From Rosenbergiella gaditana (GTDB lineage: Bacteria > Pseudomonadota > Gammaproteobacteria > Enterobacterales > Enterobacteriaceae): a stretch of DNA of 64,000 nt. Below the pieces are notes generated by a model. That model did no database searches, was not told the origin of the DNA, and saw only the letters and a program-made list of their open reading frames with translations. The DNA lies in assembly GCF_018494065.1 (NCBI RefSeq), contig NZ_JABBFR010000002.1:217833-281832 (forward strand), written 5' to 3'. The position numbers and the translations under genes were made by a program. Positions 19,705 through 28,222 of this stretch are shown one piece after another. Numbering within the stretch: the stretch's first letter is position 1; each line of letters begins with the position of its first letter.

Positions 19705-19745
19705 CAGCCTTAATCTAGAGTCACCTCGGGTTAAGGCTGTTCTAC
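19705..19745 (+). terminator. Terminator after the first dehydrogenase operon
   Basis: 9-bp stem CAGCCTTAA (19705-19713) and TTAAGGCTG (19731-19739) with a 17-base loop, followed by TTCTACTCT. May also act for the convergent SDR gene. Confidence 0.55.
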
Positions 19746-19768
19746 TCTCTACTCCCCTTAAGCTTTGC

Positions 19769-20440
19769 TTACCATTCTAGTGTCTGCCCTTGATAATCAA
19801 GATAATGATGTCCCCCTTTATTCGCCGCCGCGGTAATCACTTCTCTTAACCCTGAGCTGCTCTGTTCAACCGTTACGGGGGCCTGCCCACCCCCCATATC
19901 GGTCTGCACCCAACCGGGATGCAGCGATAAGAGGGTGACACCGGCTTGCTCCGCGGTAGGTTGTAACGCACGGACCAGCATATTGAGGGCGGCCTTGCTG
20001 GCAGCATAAAGCGGCATCTCTGCCTGAGGGTTTTCAGACAAACTGGCCATCTGCGAACTGGTAAAGGCCAATACTCCACCGTGCGAGGCCAATTGTGGTA
20101 ATAACCGCTGTGCTAAACGCACGGGGGCAAAGCTATTGGTCAGAAATAACTGATTCAATTGCGCATCGGTGGCCTGATCTAACCGCTGCTCGGCCGGTCC
20201 ATATATTCCAGCATTAATCACAATGGCCGAGAAGGTTTGACCCGCTAACTGTTCAATAAAGTGTTGCTGACTCGCGGGGTCGGTGATGTCCAAGGCTAAC
20301 CATTGTGCCGAGCTATTTTGCGGAACCGTTCCGCGATAGGTTGCGGTCACTTGCCAACCTTGTGCGGAAAATTGTTCGACCAGCCCAAGTCCAATCCCGC
20401 GAGAGGCACCTATAATTAAGATCGTATTTTCATTTGCCAT
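19769..20440 (-). CDS. Short-chain dehydrogenase/reductase
   Basis: 223 aa from the ATG at 20440, which has GGAGGG five bases upstream; the frame continues to a TTG. Classical SDR features: TGxxxGxG-type cofactor loop as IGASRGIGLG (residues 7-16 of MANENTIL...), NAG motif (VINAGIYG), catalytic Ser (FTSSQMAS) and YAASK. The relatively short C-terminus and the Ala-rich sequence resemble the C-factor/YciK-like group. Substrate unknown. It sits next to the dehydrogenase operon but in the opposite direction, so a role in ketogluconate reduction is only a guess. Confidence 0.85.
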   Translation of the reverse strand: MANENTILIIGASRGIGLGLVEQFSAQGWQVTATYRGTVPQNSSAQWLALDITDPASQQHFIEQLAGQTFSAIVINAGIYGPAEQRLDQATDAQLNQLFLTNSFAPVRLAQRLLPQLASHGGVLAFTSSQMASLSENPQAEMPLYAASKAALNMLVRALQPTAEQAGVTLLSLHPGWVQTDMGGGQAPVTVEQSSSGLREVITAAANKGGHHYLDYQGQTLEW

Positions 20441-20779
20441 ATACCCTCCCAAATAGCGTTAATTTATCCACTATAGCCAAGAAATTAAGGGGAGATGTTA
20501 TGGATAGTGCGAAAAGGCGCTTTAAGAGTCGTTGAATAGAAAGCGAACGACGGGCGGCTAACAACACAACATCCCCGAAACCGGTAATTAGCCGGGAATC
20601 GCTAGGCCTCCTTATTTTTCTCTTCCTGTAGCCAGTTTGCAAACGCCTGCATCATAATATCGCGCTGCCGGCATTGGGTAAGTTATTGAGGGAAGTAATG
20701 CCTCGAGCGCTTTATTCTTACAAAGGTGACAATGCCAACGTTGTCACCTAAGGTAGCCGGTGATTTAAGAACAAGTCTT
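20441..20779. other. Gene-poor interval with a possible gene remnant and an inverted repeat
   Basis: About 340 bp between the SDR and the DUF805 gene. On the minus strand a frame ending at 20602 reads RDIMMQAFANWLQEEKNKEA before its stop, interrupted by an in-frame TAA at 20683-20685 and continuing open upstream to about 20770. The end looks like the C-terminal tail of a LysR-type regulator, but this is weak. A 9-bp inverted repeat AGGTGACAA (20724-20732) / TTGTCACCT (20741-20749) lies within it. No intact gene is supported. Confidence 0.3.
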
Positions 20780-21103
20780 TTATTGTCGTGCCTTGCGATG
20801 AGAGGATTTCGGAAAGCAAAGAAAAATAAAAAATAGATAGGGCGCAAACAATACCCCTATAAACAGCCAATGAGAGTAACCCGCATCATTAATTCTTCTA
20901 CTCGCCAATGAGAGTAATGGCAGTATAAAAAGTAATAAAGGCAAAACCCCAATGGTATTTGGGGTAGAGAATATATGCTTTAAATAAAGAGAAAACCAGA
21001 GGGATTGTAACAATAAAAACAACGTGTAAGCTGCCCTTCCTTCAACGCCCCGATAAGTAAAGGTCTTTCTATAACCCCCCAGCACGGCAATGAGCAATGC
21101 CAT
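20780..21103 (-). CDS. DUF805-like small membrane protein
   Basis: 107 aa from ATG 21103 (TTG at 21133 would add ten residues). About three to four hydrophobic segments. The N-terminal YRKTFTYRGVEGRAAYTLF and the motif SRRINDAGYSHWLF resemble the DUF805 pattern (F.GR..R.EYW and RRLHDIGxSGWW). Function of the family is unknown. AT-rich compared with the neighbouring genes and followed upstream by another AT-rich unknown gene on the same strand, suggesting horizontal acquisition of the pair. Confidence 0.6.
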   Translation of the reverse strand: MALLIAVLGGYRKTFTYRGVEGRAAYTLFLLLQSLWFSLYLKHIFSTPNTIGVLPLLLFILPLLSLASRRINDAGYSHWLFIGVLFAPYLFFIFLCFPKSSHRKARQ

Positions 21104-21195
21104 AACAGTCTCAATTTTTTCTATTTTAGACAAGTCAGCGCTTTCATTAGTAATGGAAGCTCATTAATAGGCTCAATAAATTTGAGTTGCTTTGT

Positions 21196-21582
21196 CTAAC
21201 TATCATATTTTGCGGTGGGAAGTCTGTACTTATGCGTTAAAAATCTTGGGAGAATCTTTTCCTTAATGCCGGGAAAGCAAAAGGGTATGAAAAAGATTAT
21301 CGAACCAGCATAATCCTGAGAGAAAATAGTGGAATTATCTAACGAAGGATTTGTAACCAAAGGATGGCCTAATAATACCTTAACCCTTTGCCATAATGAA
21401 ATGCTCGATCCATTAAGTCTTTTTCCATCAAGGTAAATATCTTCTTTCTTATAGAGCTGATATATTATTCTGTGTACTTGAGTATTTGACATCCCAATGT
21501 TGTGCCACGTATTGCTCATGAAATCATACAACCGCTCTACAATAATATAAATCCCGGTCCCTTTAACATTACCAATGTCCAT
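21196..21582 (-). CDS. Hypothetical protein
   Basis: 128 aa; not recognised. The ATG at 21582 follows AGGA with seven-base spacing, so translation is believable. Sequence is mixed, with no signal peptide; a moderately hydrophobic stretch (GSIIFFIPFCFPGI) lies at about residues 93-106. Low GC content and rare-codon look unlike the flanking SDR and pyrC genes. It sits upstream of the DUF805-like gene on the same strand. Could be a recently acquired gene, possibly one half of a two-gene module; no function proposed. Confidence 0.5.
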   Translation of the reverse strand: MDIGNVKGTGIYIIVERLYDFMSNTWHNIGMSNTQVHRIIYQLYKKEDIYLDGKRLNGSSISLWQRVKVLLGHPLVTNPSLDNSTIFSQDYAGSIIFFIPFCFPGIKEKILPRFLTHKYRLPTAKYDS

Positions 21583-21791
21583 AAAAGCGTCCTTTTCTAT
21601 TGAGATTTACTGAGCTAGCATTGTAATACATCAACTATTTCAAACCTAGTTGCCTCTTTTTATCGGTTCCTTATTTTTAATTAATTCTGACGCGGATCAA
21701 TGATGAGAGTCCTTTGGGTTTCCCTCACTCCGTTAAATCACTCACTTCGATCATTTTTTAAAAAAAAGAGTGCAATCTGCAGCAGCGCCCT

Positions 21792-21852
21792 TTATTCTTG
21801 GTTCCCGGCCTGAATGCCCTAATCGTTGACCTTTTAGCCGGAGCCTTTATTG
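21792..21852 (+). promoter_or_regulatory. pyrC promoter and start-site-switching leader hairpin
   Basis: A TATTCT box at 21793-21798 is followed by GGTTCCCGGCC. The stretch GGTTCCCGGC (21800-21809) can pair with GCCGGAGCC (21837-21845) as a 9-bp stem with one bulged C; the second arm contains the GGAG ribosome binding site of pyrC. In E. coli and Salmonella, high CTP makes pyrC transcripts start at C residues upstream and form a hairpin that hides the ribosome site; low CTP shifts the start to G and shortens the stem. The same arrangement is visible here. Start-site use is inferred. Confidence 0.65.
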
Positions 21853-22902
21853 ATGAAATCCCCTATTAACACGCTTACCCTTCGTCTTCCCGATGACTGG
21901 CATATCCATCTTCGCGATGATGAAATGCTCAACACTGTTCTTCCCTATACCAGTGCGCATTTTGGTCGAGCCATTGTTATGCCGAATCTGGTTCCGCCGG
22001 TCACTACCGTTCACGCCGCAGAACAGTATCGTCAACGTATTTTAGCGGCACTCCCTGCCGACCATCACTTTACACCGTTAATGACCTGCTACTTAACCGA
22101 TAGCTTATCGGCCGACGAAGTAGAACTTGGCTTCACTCGCAAAGTCTTTACCGCAGCAAAACTCTATCCCGCACATGCCACCACCAACTCCAGTCACGGC
22201 GTCACCAGTATCGACCATATTGCCGGTGTACTTGAGCGGATGGAAGCGATCGGTATGCCATTACTGATCCACGGTGAGGTGACCGATGCGCATGTTGATA
22301 TTTTTGATCGTGAAGCAAAATTCATCGACCAAGTCTTGATTCCACTTCGTCAACGCTTTCCTGCGCTGCGTGTTGTGATGGAACACATTACTACACGCGA
22401 TGCGGCACAATATGTTCAAGAAGGCAACGAGCGACTGGCCGCGACTATTACCCCACAACACTTGATGTTTAATCGTAACCACATGCTAAGTGGCGGTATT
22501 CGTCCACATCTCTATTGTTTACCGATTCTTAAACGTAATATTCACCAACAAGCGTTGCGCGATGTCGTCGCCACAGGACATGCACGATTTTTCTTAGGTA
22601 CTGATACCGCACCGCATGTGCAATCACGCAAAGAGTCGAGTTGTGGCTGTGCGGGTGTCTTCAATGCGCCGACCGCCTTAGCCGCCTACGCCAGTGTGTT
22701 CGATGAGCTGGGGGCACTTGAGCATCTTGAAGCATTCTGTTCAATTAATGGCCCGACCTTTTACCAACTGCCAGTGAATGAACAGACCATCACCCTACAA
22801 CGTCAAGAATGGACCGTGCCACAGCATATTGCCCTAGGCAATGAGCAACTCATTCCGTTCCTCGCGGGGGAAACATTACCCTGGCAGGTCGTGCGCGAAT
22901 AA
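21853..22902 (+). CDS. pyrC: Dihydroorotase
   Basis: 349 aa, class II homodimeric dihydroorotase of pyrimidine biosynthesis (carbamoyl-aspartate to dihydroorotate). The zinc ligands are all present at family positions: His17 and His19 (DWHIHLRD), carboxylated Lys103 ([16 protein letters not shown]), His140 (LIHGE), His178 (MEHITT) and Asp251 (LGTDTAPH). ATG at 21853 follows GGAG by nine bases; an adjacent TTG is less likely. Monocistronic behind its own regulated leader. Confidence 0.97.
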   Translation: MKSPINTLTLRLPDDWHIHLRDDEMLNTVLPYTSAHFGRAIVMPNLVPPVTTVHAAEQYRQRILAALPADHHFTPLMTCYLTDSLSADEVELGFTRKVFTAAKLYPAHATTNSSHGVTSIDHIAGVLERMEAIGMPLLIHGEVTDAHVDIFDREAKFIDQVLIPLRQRFPALRVVMEHITTRDAAQYVQEGNERLAATITPQHLMFNRNHMLSGGIRPHLYCLPILKRNIHQQALRDVVATGHARFFLGTDTAPHVQSRKESSCGCAGVFNAPTALAAYASVFDELGALEHLEAFCSINGPTFYQLPVNEQTITLQRQEWTVPQHIALGNEQLIPFLAGETLPWQVVRE

Positions 22903-23006
22903 TCAGCAAGATGTAGAATCCATGCTATACTTCGTTCTTCCTGTGTAGCTAACGGGATACTTGTGACCTCAGTCTTCACACATGTTTGACGATTAAGGAG
23001 GTTAAG

Positions 23007-23258
23007 ATGGAAAAAGAAAATAATGTGATCCAAACACATCCGTTAGTCGGTTGGGATATTAGTACTGTAGAAGATTACGATGCGATGATGATTCGTCTGC
23101 ATTCCATCTCATCAGCCCAACAAACAGAAGAAGAAGCCGATATTGGTCCAGCGTATTGGATCACCACGGATGTGGCCAGGCAGTTTATTTCTCTACTCGA
23201 AGCCGGTATTGCTCGAATTGAAGAGTCAGAGACACAACCAATCAGGGCTAAGCATTAA
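23007..23258 (+). CDS. bssS: Biofilm formation regulator BssS
   Basis: 83 aa from the ATG at 23007 (AAGGAGG upstream). The sequence MEKENNVIQTHPLVGWDISTVEDYDAMM and TTDVARQFISLLEAGIARIE matches E. coli BssS (YceP), which influences biofilm formation and indole/AI-2 signalling; the mechanism is not established. In E. coli dinI lies between pyrC and bssS; here it is absent. Confidence 0.93.
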   Translation: MEKENNVIQTHPLVGWDISTVEDYDAMMIRLHSISSAQQTEEEADIGPAYWITTDVARQFISLLEAGIARIEESETQPIRAKH

Positions 23259-23265
23259 CTCTCCA

Positions 23266-23290
23266 AGGCACCTTTAGGGTGCCTTTTTCT
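23266..23290 (+). terminator. Terminator after bssS
   Basis: Stem AAGGCACC (23266-23273), loop TTTA, GGGTGCCTT (23278-23286), followed by TTTC; classical Rho-independent form. Confidence 0.85.
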
Positions 23291-23343
23291 GTCTCCTCCC
23301 CCTCGACTCTGCTATGCTGAGAAAAAAATAGCGGAGCAATGCA

Positions 23344-24465
23344 ATGATTTACGATGTCATTATTGTCGGAAGCGGTTCAGTCGGCGCGGCAGCAGGCTGC
23401 TACGCCACCATTAATAACCTTAACGTATTAATGATCGATGCTCACCATCCCCCCCACAACCAGGGTTCTCATCACGGAAAAACACGCTTAATCCGCTATG
23501 CTTACGCCGAAGGTGATCGCTACGTTCCTCTGCTGCAACGCAGCAAAGTCTTATGGGAAGCGCTGGAAAAAACCTCTGCAACTACCCTATTTCGACGCAG
23601 TGGTGTCCTCTCTATAGCTCCTATCGACAGTCCGTTAATCCCAAAATTAGTCGATAGTGCTAAAACTTGGTCAATCGATGTCGAAACGCTAACTGCCAGT
23701 GACATTATGCAACGATGGGAAACCTTCGTCATTCCGCAGGAATATCATGGCGTTTTAGATAAAGACGCGGGCTATCTGTACAGCGAAAAAGCCGTAGAAC
23801 AATGGATCCGCTTAGCACAAGAACAAGGCTGCGCGCAGCTTTTCAACTGTCCGGTCGAGTCAATCAGCCATTATGATGATCTCTATCGTGTCACCACGGC
23901 AGACGGTGACTACACTGCGCGTAAAATAATTATTACCGCCGGCAGTTGGGCGAAAAAGCTGTTACCCGATCTCCCTATCTCGCCAGTCCGTAAGGTAATG
24001 GCGTGGTTTCAATCAGATGGCCGCTTTAGTCATCATACACATTTTCCTGCTTTTACCGCACAGTTAACCGATGGTAGCCAATATTATGGATTCCCGGCTG
24101 AAGAGGATCAGCTCAAGGTGGCACGTTATGATGGTGGTCAACCGCTAAATGATGCCACAGAGTGTTTACCTTTTGGTCAGTATCCAACTGATGGCAGAGA
24201 GTGTTTCACCTTCCTCAAACAATTTTTACCGGGACAGAGCGCTTGTTTATTTGGTCAGGCTTGTAGCCATGATAACTCCCCAGACGGTGATTTTATTATC
24301 GATTATCTGGACGAGGATAAAACGGGATTAGTCATTAGCGGGCTGAGTGGGCATGGATTCAAATGCGCCCCTGCACTCGGAGAGATTGCGAGTCAATTCG
24401 CAATGGGAAATGAAATTGAAACTATCATATCGCCATTTCGTTTAACGCGTTTCGATAAAAGCTAA
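23344..24465 (+). CDS. solA: N-methyl-L-tryptophan oxidase
   Basis: 373 aa, same length class as E. coli SolA. FAD enzyme of the monomeric sarcosine oxidase family that demethylates N-methyl amino acids with release of formaldehyde and hydrogen peroxide. N-terminal dinucleotide motif (VGSGSVGAAAG), GSHHGKTRLIRYAY loop, and the C-terminal segment ACSHDNSPDGDFIID holding the Cys used for covalent flavin attachment in the family. The end (GLSGHGFKCAPALGEIA) is the second FAD-contact motif. Confidence 0.93.
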   Translation: MIYDVIIVGSGSVGAAAGCYATINNLNVLMIDAHHPPHNQGSHHGKTRLIRYAYAEGDRYVPLLQRSKVLWEALEKTSATTLFRRSGVLSIAPIDSPLIPKLVDSAKTWSIDVETLTASDIMQRWETFVIPQEYHGVLDKDAGYLYSEKAVEQWIRLAQEQGCAQLFNCPVESISHYDDLYRVTTADGDYTARKIIITAGSWAKKLLPDLPISPVRKVMAWFQSDGRFSHHTHFPAFTAQLTDGSQYYGFPAEEDQLKVARYDGGQPLNDATECLPFGQYPTDGRECFTFLKQFLPGQSACLFGQACSHDNSPDGDFIIDYLDEDKTGLVISGLSGHGFKCAPALGEIASQFAMGNEIETIISPFRLTRFDKS

Positions 24466-24489
24466 ATTCCACTCCAGCGTTGCCATAAA

Positions 24490-24527
24490 AGCGTCACGTA
24501 ACATCGGTATCGTGACGCTAACTTTTT
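24490..24527 (+). terminator. Terminator after solA
   Basis: 9-bp stem AGCGTCACG (24490-24498) and CGTGACGCT (24511-24519) with a 12-base loop, followed by AACTTTTT. Confidence 0.85.
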
Positions 24528-24550
24528 CTTGTTAAGTACAAGGGTAATGC

Positions 24551-26263
24551 ATGAAGTCGAAGAACGGAAACGCTTCCACGTCCCACTCAGCACATTCCAC
24601 CGCGCCTGAAAATCCACAACGTCGTCGTCTATTGGCTGGTGCTTCGGCACTGGGAGTCAGTTCGACACTGCTTCCCCTTGGCGGGGCACAAGCTGGCCAG
24701 ACAAAAAGCGCTGCAGCACGGCCTCTGACTGACTACACAGCCGCTAAACAGGCGGAGATCCTGCGTGAACAAGTGAAAAATATCGTGGTAATTTATGCCG
24801 AGAACCGAAGCTTTAATAACTTGTTTGCGAATTTTCCCGGCAGCCAACAGCCATTGAACCAACTGCATGAACAGGCTACCACTCAATATGATCGCGACGG
24901 CTCACGCCTCCCTCATCTGCCACCGATTTGGAAAGGCCTGGTACCGGACCCACAAGTCGTTAATCATAAACGCTACCAAATTTCACAAGAAGCAACTTAC
25001 CTGACTGAGCTGCCCAATAAGCCTTTTGCGCTACAGGGGGATGATCAAGAAGCCCTACCACAAGGGGTCATCACCCGTGATTTATGGCATGTTTTCTATC
25101 AGAACCAGATGCAGATTAATGGTGGTAAAAATGACCGCTTTGTCGCATGGGCGGACTCTGGGGCATTAACCATGGGCTATTACGCAGATAGTGCTTACAA
25201 CATGCGTTTATGGCAATTAGCGCGGGAATACACGCTCTGCGATAATTTTTTCCAAGGTGCCTTTGGCGGGTCATTCCTTAACCACCAATATCTGGCTTGC
25301 GCCCGAGCGCCCTATTATGCTGACGTCAAAAATTCGCCAGCGAAAGGGTTGGTTGCAGAATTAATGAGTGATGATCCCACTGATACCCGTTTAAAACCTT
25401 TAGCCGACTCTCCCACCAGTGCCTTAACCGGGATCCCTAAATTTGGACCCAGCCAAATTACGCCAGATGGGTATGCAGTCAATACTATGCAGCCTCCTTT
25501 CTGGCCATCGGCAAGCCGTGACCCCCAACGTCCTGATTATGCAGACGCCAGCAAAGCCAATGTTCTGCCTCCCCAACAACATCCCCATATCGGCGATAAG
25601 CTGGTTGAGAAAGGCATAGATTGGGCATGGTATGCAGGGGGGTGGCAGTTTGCTATCGATGACCAGAAGGACAGCATGGAATTTCCGCCACGTCCCGATT
25701 TTCAACTGCATCACCAGCCGTTTAACTATTTTGAGAACCTTGGCCCTACCCACCCTGATGCCAGAAAGCACTACTTGCGTGATGGCGGCTTGGGTGATTC
25801 CGCCACCACTAACCATTTTCTGGCCGATGTGCAGGCAGGAAAATTACCGCCGGTGACCTTTTATAAACCTCAGGGTAACCTTAATATGCATGCGGGGTAT
25901 TCGGATGTGGAAGCCGGGGACCGTCATATTGCTCATATTATTGACCAATTACAGCGTAGCCCACAGTGGAAAAATAGCGTAGTGATCATCACCTTCGATG
26001 AAAATGGTGGCTGGTGGGATCCTGTCGCACCGCCAAAAGGCGACAGATGGGGACCGGGATCGCGCATTCCGGCACTGGTTATCTCACCTTTTGCGCGACG
26101 CGGACACGTTGACAATACTCAATATGACACCGGATCGATCTTACGTTTTATCAGTCGCGTACATGGCTTGCCGCTGCTGGACGGTTTAACCGCTCGCGAT
26201 CGAGCACTGACGGCGCATGGCCATCAAAAAATGGGCGACTTGACGGCCGCCTTACAATTTTAG
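24551..26263 (+). CDS. Tat-exported acid phosphatase / phosphoesterase (AcpA / phospholipase C family)
   Basis: 570 aa. Twin-arginine signal at residues about 22-45 (NPQRRRLLAGASALGVSSTLLPLGGAQA). The phosphoesterase superfamily motifs are clear: VIYAENRSFNNLF (ENRSF at 84-88, metal/nucleophile loop), GGSFLNHQYLACA, NLNMHAGYSDVEAGDRHIAHII, and VIITFDENGGWWDPV, where the Asp/Glu bind metal. The arrangement fits the Burkholderia/Francisella AcpA type acid phosphatases, as opposed to haemolytic phospholipases that have extra C-terminal domains. It is an insertion relative to E. coli, between solA and trhO. Substrate not determinable. Confidence 0.85.
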   Translation: MKSKNGNASTSHSAHSTAPENPQRRRLLAGASALGVSSTLLPLGGAQAGQTKSAAARPLTDYTAAKQAEILREQVKNIVVIYAENRSFNNLFANFPGSQQPLNQLHEQATTQYDRDGSRLPHLPPIWKGLVPDPQVVNHKRYQISQEATYLTELPNKPFALQGDDQEALPQGVITRDLWHVFYQNQMQINGGKNDRFVAWADSGALTMGYYADSAYNMRLWQLAREYTLCDNFFQGAFGGSFLNHQYLACARAPYYADVKNSPAKGLVAELMSDDPTDTRLKPLADSPTSALTGIPKFGPSQITPDGYAVNTMQPPFWPSASRDPQRPDYADASKANVLPPQQHPHIGDKLVEKGIDWAWYAGGWQFAIDDQKDSMEFPPRPDFQLHHQPFNYFENLGPTHPDARKHYLRDGGLGDSATTNHFLADVQAGKLPPVTFYKPQGNLNMHAGYSDVEAGDRHIAHIIDQLQRSPQWKNSVVIITFDENGGWWDPVAPPKGDRWGPGSRIPALVISPFARRGHVDNTQYDTGSILRFISRVHGLPLLDGLTARDRALTAHGHQKMGDLTAALQF

Positions 26264-26276
26264 CCGTGCCATAATG

Positions 26277-26301
26277 TAAAAGCCCCTGCTAGGCAGGGGC
26301 T
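26277..26301 (-). terminator. Terminator of trhO
   Basis: Perfect 9-bp stem AGCCCCTGC (26281-26289) / GCAGGGGCT (26293-26301), loop TAG. On the minus strand it is followed by TTTT, so it mainly terminates trhO; it also lies 17 bp after the phosphatase gene. Confidence 0.85.
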
Positions 26302-26305
26302 ACAC

Positions 26306-27364
26306 TTATGCGTCGTCTTTATTTATGGGGGTCGGCAGAGTCATGCGTAATAATCCTCGCGACTTATTGAAGATTTTATTACTGGTCTCACGTCCGGCAC
26401 GACGTTGACGTTGCTCTTCGGGCGTTAATGCAGACTCCTCCAGACACTCTGGACTACAACAGCCACGGTATTTCACTGCGCACTCGTCACACTGAATAAA
26501 CAACAGATGGCATCCATCATTTAGACAATTAACATGCGTGTCGCACGATGCACCACACTGATGACAATGGGCTAAGACATCCTCGGAGATACGTTCACCC
26601 ATCCGCTCGTCAAACACGAAGTTTTTACCTTTGAAGCGCACAGGTAATCCCTGCTCACGCGCTTTACGCGTGTATTCAATAATACCGCCTTCGATATGAT
26701 AAATATTGTCGAAGCCTTGATGCTTCATCCAAGCGCTCGCTTTCTCACAACGGATCCCGCCGGTGCAATACATCACGATTTTCTTCTCTTTTTGCTCAGC
26801 GAGCATCTCTACCGCCATCGGTAATTGATCGCGGAACGTGTCAGCGGGGATTTCCATGGCATTATCGAAATGACCGACTTCATATTCGTAATGGTTACGC
26901 ATATCGACAAATACTGCGTCAGGGTCGTCTAACATCGTATTCACTTGGTCGGCTTTAAGATAATCCCCAACATCACTCGCATCGAAGCTTGGGTCGTCAA
27001 TACCATCCGCCACAATACGCTCACGGACTTTCATCCGTAATACCCAGAAGGATTTCCCGTCATCGTCTAACGCAATGTTCATCCGTAAACCGTTTAGCGC
27101 AGGATCAAAGTCAAAAATTTGCTGCTTCATCGCCTCAAATTGACTTACTGGTACACTGATTTGCGCATTAATCCCTTCTGCGGCGATATAGACACGACCG
27201 AACACCTTAAGCGCAAGGAAAGTCTGATAGAGTCGATCGCGAAAATTTTGTGGATCATCAATGGTAAAATATTTATAGAAAGAGACCGTCGTGCGTGGCT
27301 CCGTCTCGTCCATCAGACGCTGCTTTAATTCTTTATTCGAGACAAGGTTATGTAACACTGGCAT
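26306..27364 (-). CDS. trhO: tRNA uridine-5-hydroxylase TrhO (rhodanese family)
   Basis: 352 aa from the ATG at 27364 ([14 protein letters not shown], matching E. coli YceA); the frame is open 20 codons upstream but without family similarity. TrhO uses oxygen to make 5-hydroxyuridine at tRNA position 34. N-terminal acylphosphatase-like domain (about 20-110), rhodanese domain with active Cys200 ([12 protein letters not shown]), and a Cys-rich C-terminal part ([13 protein letters not shown]-like [24 protein letters not shown]). AGGA lies upstream of the start. Confidence 0.95.
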   Translation of the reverse strand: MPVLHNLVSNKELKQRLMDETEPRTTVSFYKYFTIDDPQNFRDRLYQTFLALKVFGRVYIAAEGINAQISVPVSQFEAMKQQIFDFDPALNGLRMNIALDDDGKSFWVLRMKVRERIVADGIDDPSFDASDVGDYLKADQVNTMLDDPDAVFVDMRNHYEYEVGHFDNAMEIPADTFRDQLPMAVEMLAEQKEKKIVMYCTGGIRCEKASAWMKHQGFDNIYHIEGGIIEYTRKAREQGLPVRFKGKNFVFDERMGERISEDVLAHCHQCGASCDTHVNCLNDGCHLLFIQCDECAVKYRGCCSPECLEESALTPEEQRQRRAGRETSNKIFNKSRGLLRMTLPTPINKDDA

Positions 27365-27550
27365 GGTGTTCGTCCTGTTTAGGGTATTGAAAAGGCGCCT
27401 ATGATACCCGATAGCCCTACGCATCCCAAGTGTCTATCCCCACTTCATTCAGGAAAAACTGAAAAGTGATGAAAAATTCCCCCCTCCTCCCTCAGGCTGA
27501 AAAATATGTTCTATGCTTCATCTATTCCCACAGTGATTGAGGTTACGACA

Positions 27551-27946
27551 ATGGATTTATTCACTACCTTAGACGAAGCAATAAGCGTTGCAAAAGAGAC
27601 TTTTTTAGCCGATCACCCCGAAGTCGACGAGTTAAGTGCCTCGGTAAGCCAGTTCTCATTACAAAAATATGTGATGCAAGACGGTGACATTATGTGGCAA
27701 GCCGAGTTTGCTGATCAGGACGAAGCGCCCAGCGAGTGTCTACCACTCTACTTTGATGAGGCCGCCCAAGCTATCTGGGATAATGAGTATGACGAAGAGG
27801 AAATACTGGCCGAGTGGCAACCTGAAAATACGCTACACGAATGGGATGAAGGCGAATTTCAGCTAGCGCCCTCGACCGATAGTGAAGAAGGACGAGTCGC
27901 TGCCGAAGAGTGGGATGACGATAATACCGACTCTGAGCGCTGGTAA
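27551..27946 (+). CDS. mysB: Acidic protein MysB
   Basis: 131 aa from the ATG at 27551 (GAGG eight bases upstream). Very acidic (repeated DEEE, EEWDDD). The motifs DEAISVAKETFLADHPEVD, QKYVMQDGDIMWQAEF and ENTLHEWDEGEFQL match E. coli MysB/MsyB, a small acidic protein found as a multicopy suppressor of secretion mutants. Physiological role is unclear. Its stop codon abuts the stop of yceK on the other strand with no spacer. Confidence 0.93.
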   Translation: MDLFTTLDEAISVAKETFLADHPEVDELSASVSQFSLQKYVMQDGDIMWQAEFADQDEAPSECLPLYFDEAAQAIWDNEYDEEEILAEWQPENTLHEWDEGEFQLAPSTDSEEGRVAAEEWDDDNTDSERW

Positions 27947-28177
27947 TTACGGGTAATCACCGTGTTTGGCATCGATGGGTAACATAAAGGTGTCGACAAT
28001 CAATGAAAGCGGTAAATCAAGAATCGTTAAAAAGCGCCAATACCCTTGGCGCAAATCCCATTGCACCCCGGGATAGTACTGATGCCCCTGCCCTTGTCCT
28101 GCCACACTGCGACTGATAATACTGCCACAGCCCGTTAGCATCACAATCGAGAGAATAATAAAGAGTCTTTTTATCAT
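27947..28177 (-). CDS. yceK: YceK/YidQ family lipoprotein
   Basis: 76 aa. Short signal with lipobox (MLTGCGSIISR); mature part GQGHQYYPGVQWDLRQGYWRFLTILDLPLSLIVDTFMLPID is nearly the E. coli YceK pattern (DUF1375). Small outer-membrane or periplasmic lipoprotein of unknown function. Downstream of mdoH on the same strand but separated by a terminator; tail to tail with mysB. Confidence 0.92.
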   Translation of the reverse strand: MIKRLFIILSIVMLTGCGSIISRSVAGQGQGHQYYPGVQWDLRQGYWRFLTILDLPLSLIVDTFMLPIDAKHGDYP

Positions 28178-28193
28178 GACGGCTTGAACCCAT

Positions 28194-28219
28194 TAAAAAA
28201 GGCGGCTTACGCCGCCTCT
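28194..28219 (-). terminator. Terminator after mdoGH
   Basis: GGCGGC-TTAC-GCCGCC at 28201-28216; on the minus strand it is followed by TTTTTT. Located directly after the mdoH stop and before the yceK start. Confidence 0.88.
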
Positions 28220-28222
28220 TTA

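Noticed and set aside
20430..20642. 70-codon minus-strand frame upstream of the SDR gene
   Set aside because: Arginine-rich, no ribosome site, overlaps the SDR ribosome-binding region; looks like chance.
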